From DATIJJ01 sp039936115 (GTDB taxonomy: Bacteria; Pseudomonadota; Gammaproteobacteria; DSM-16500): a stretch of DNA of 5,607 nucleotides. Positions within the stretch are counted from its first letter, which is position 1, and each line of letters opens with the position of its first letter. The notes beneath the pieces were generated by a model, which was not told the origin of the DNA, searched no databases, and was given only the letters and a program-made list of their open reading frames with translations. The translations under genes were made by a program, and so were the position numbers. Shown here piece after piece: positions 5,522-5,607 of this stretch. Where the stretch lies: the NCBI GenBank assembly GCA_039936115.1, contig JBDTIZ010000187.1, positions 1-5,607 on the forward strand. Reading direction: 5' to 3'.

Positions 5522-5607
5522 TTAAACTCTACCTTCGAATTCAATCATAAACCTAGCTAATGCCGGTTTCCAATCGCGAATCGGCATTGTCCACTTCTTC
5601 GAAATAT
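5522..5607 (-). CDS. IS256-family transposase, C-terminal end (partial, runs off the right edge)
   Basis: On the minus strand the last 27 codons before the TAA (5522-5524) read ISKKWTMPIRDW then KPALARFMIEFEGRV. The pattern K-K-W-T-x-P-I-x-x-W-x-x-A-L-x-x-F-x-I-x-F-E-x-R is the usual C-terminus of IS256-family (Mutator-like) DDE transposases. The catalytic residues lie beyond the window, so intactness is unknown. The terminal repeat at about 5482-5507 lies the expected short distance after the stop. Confidence 0.87.
   Translation of the reverse strand, partial: ISKKWTMPIRDWKPALARFMIEFEGRV

Noticed and set aside
1..5607. CRISPR array, toxin-antitoxin pair, phage defence operon or riboswitch
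   Set aside because: No regularly spaced repeats, paired small genes, defence-type domains or recognisable riboswitch core were found.

Overview
The window is AT-rich DNA with four complete protein genes, bounded on each side by the end of an insertion sequence. The organism is probably a gammaproteobacterium of the Legionella/Coxiella type. This is inferred from three things: the cN-II-type HAD nucleotidase, a family with a studied Legionella pneumophila member; the base composition; and an orphan coiled-coil protein of the kind common in Dot/Icm-bearing genomes. No rRNA or other marker gene is present to settle the taxonomy.

Layout. Bases 1-118 are the 3' end of an IS30-family transposase, followed by a perfect 12-bp inverted repeat. 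On the minus strand, 292-1671 encodes a purine 5'-nucleotidase of the HAD/cN-II type. Also on the minus strand, 1835-2758 encodes an exported glycoside-hydrolase-like barrel protein. A strong GC-rich palindrome separates these two genes. A 452-base AT-rich non-coding stretch follows. On the plus strand, 3211-4107 encodes an unrecognised soluble coiled-coil protein with a Ser/Pro tail. Then come a REP/MITE-like inverted repeat and a GAF-GGDEF diguanylate cyclase (about 4276-5310). The right side holds a second REP-like inverted repeat, a short GC-rich patch, and the terminal repeat and 3' end of an IS256-family transposase read on the minus strand (5522 to past the window end).

The genes do not form an obvious pathway. 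They cover nucleotide turnover, an exported carbohydrate-active-type protein, a possible secreted protein and c-di-GMP signalling. The nucleotidase and diguanylate cyclase both touch guanine nucleotides, but nothing here links them functionally. The arrangement reads as an accessory segment between two unrelated IS elements, with three different GC-rich palindromes in its intergenic spaces.

The points most worth a second look are the orphan coiled-coil protein as a candidate effector, and an open 15-codon tail just past the nucleotidase stop that would join the gene if one T were removed from a T5 run.
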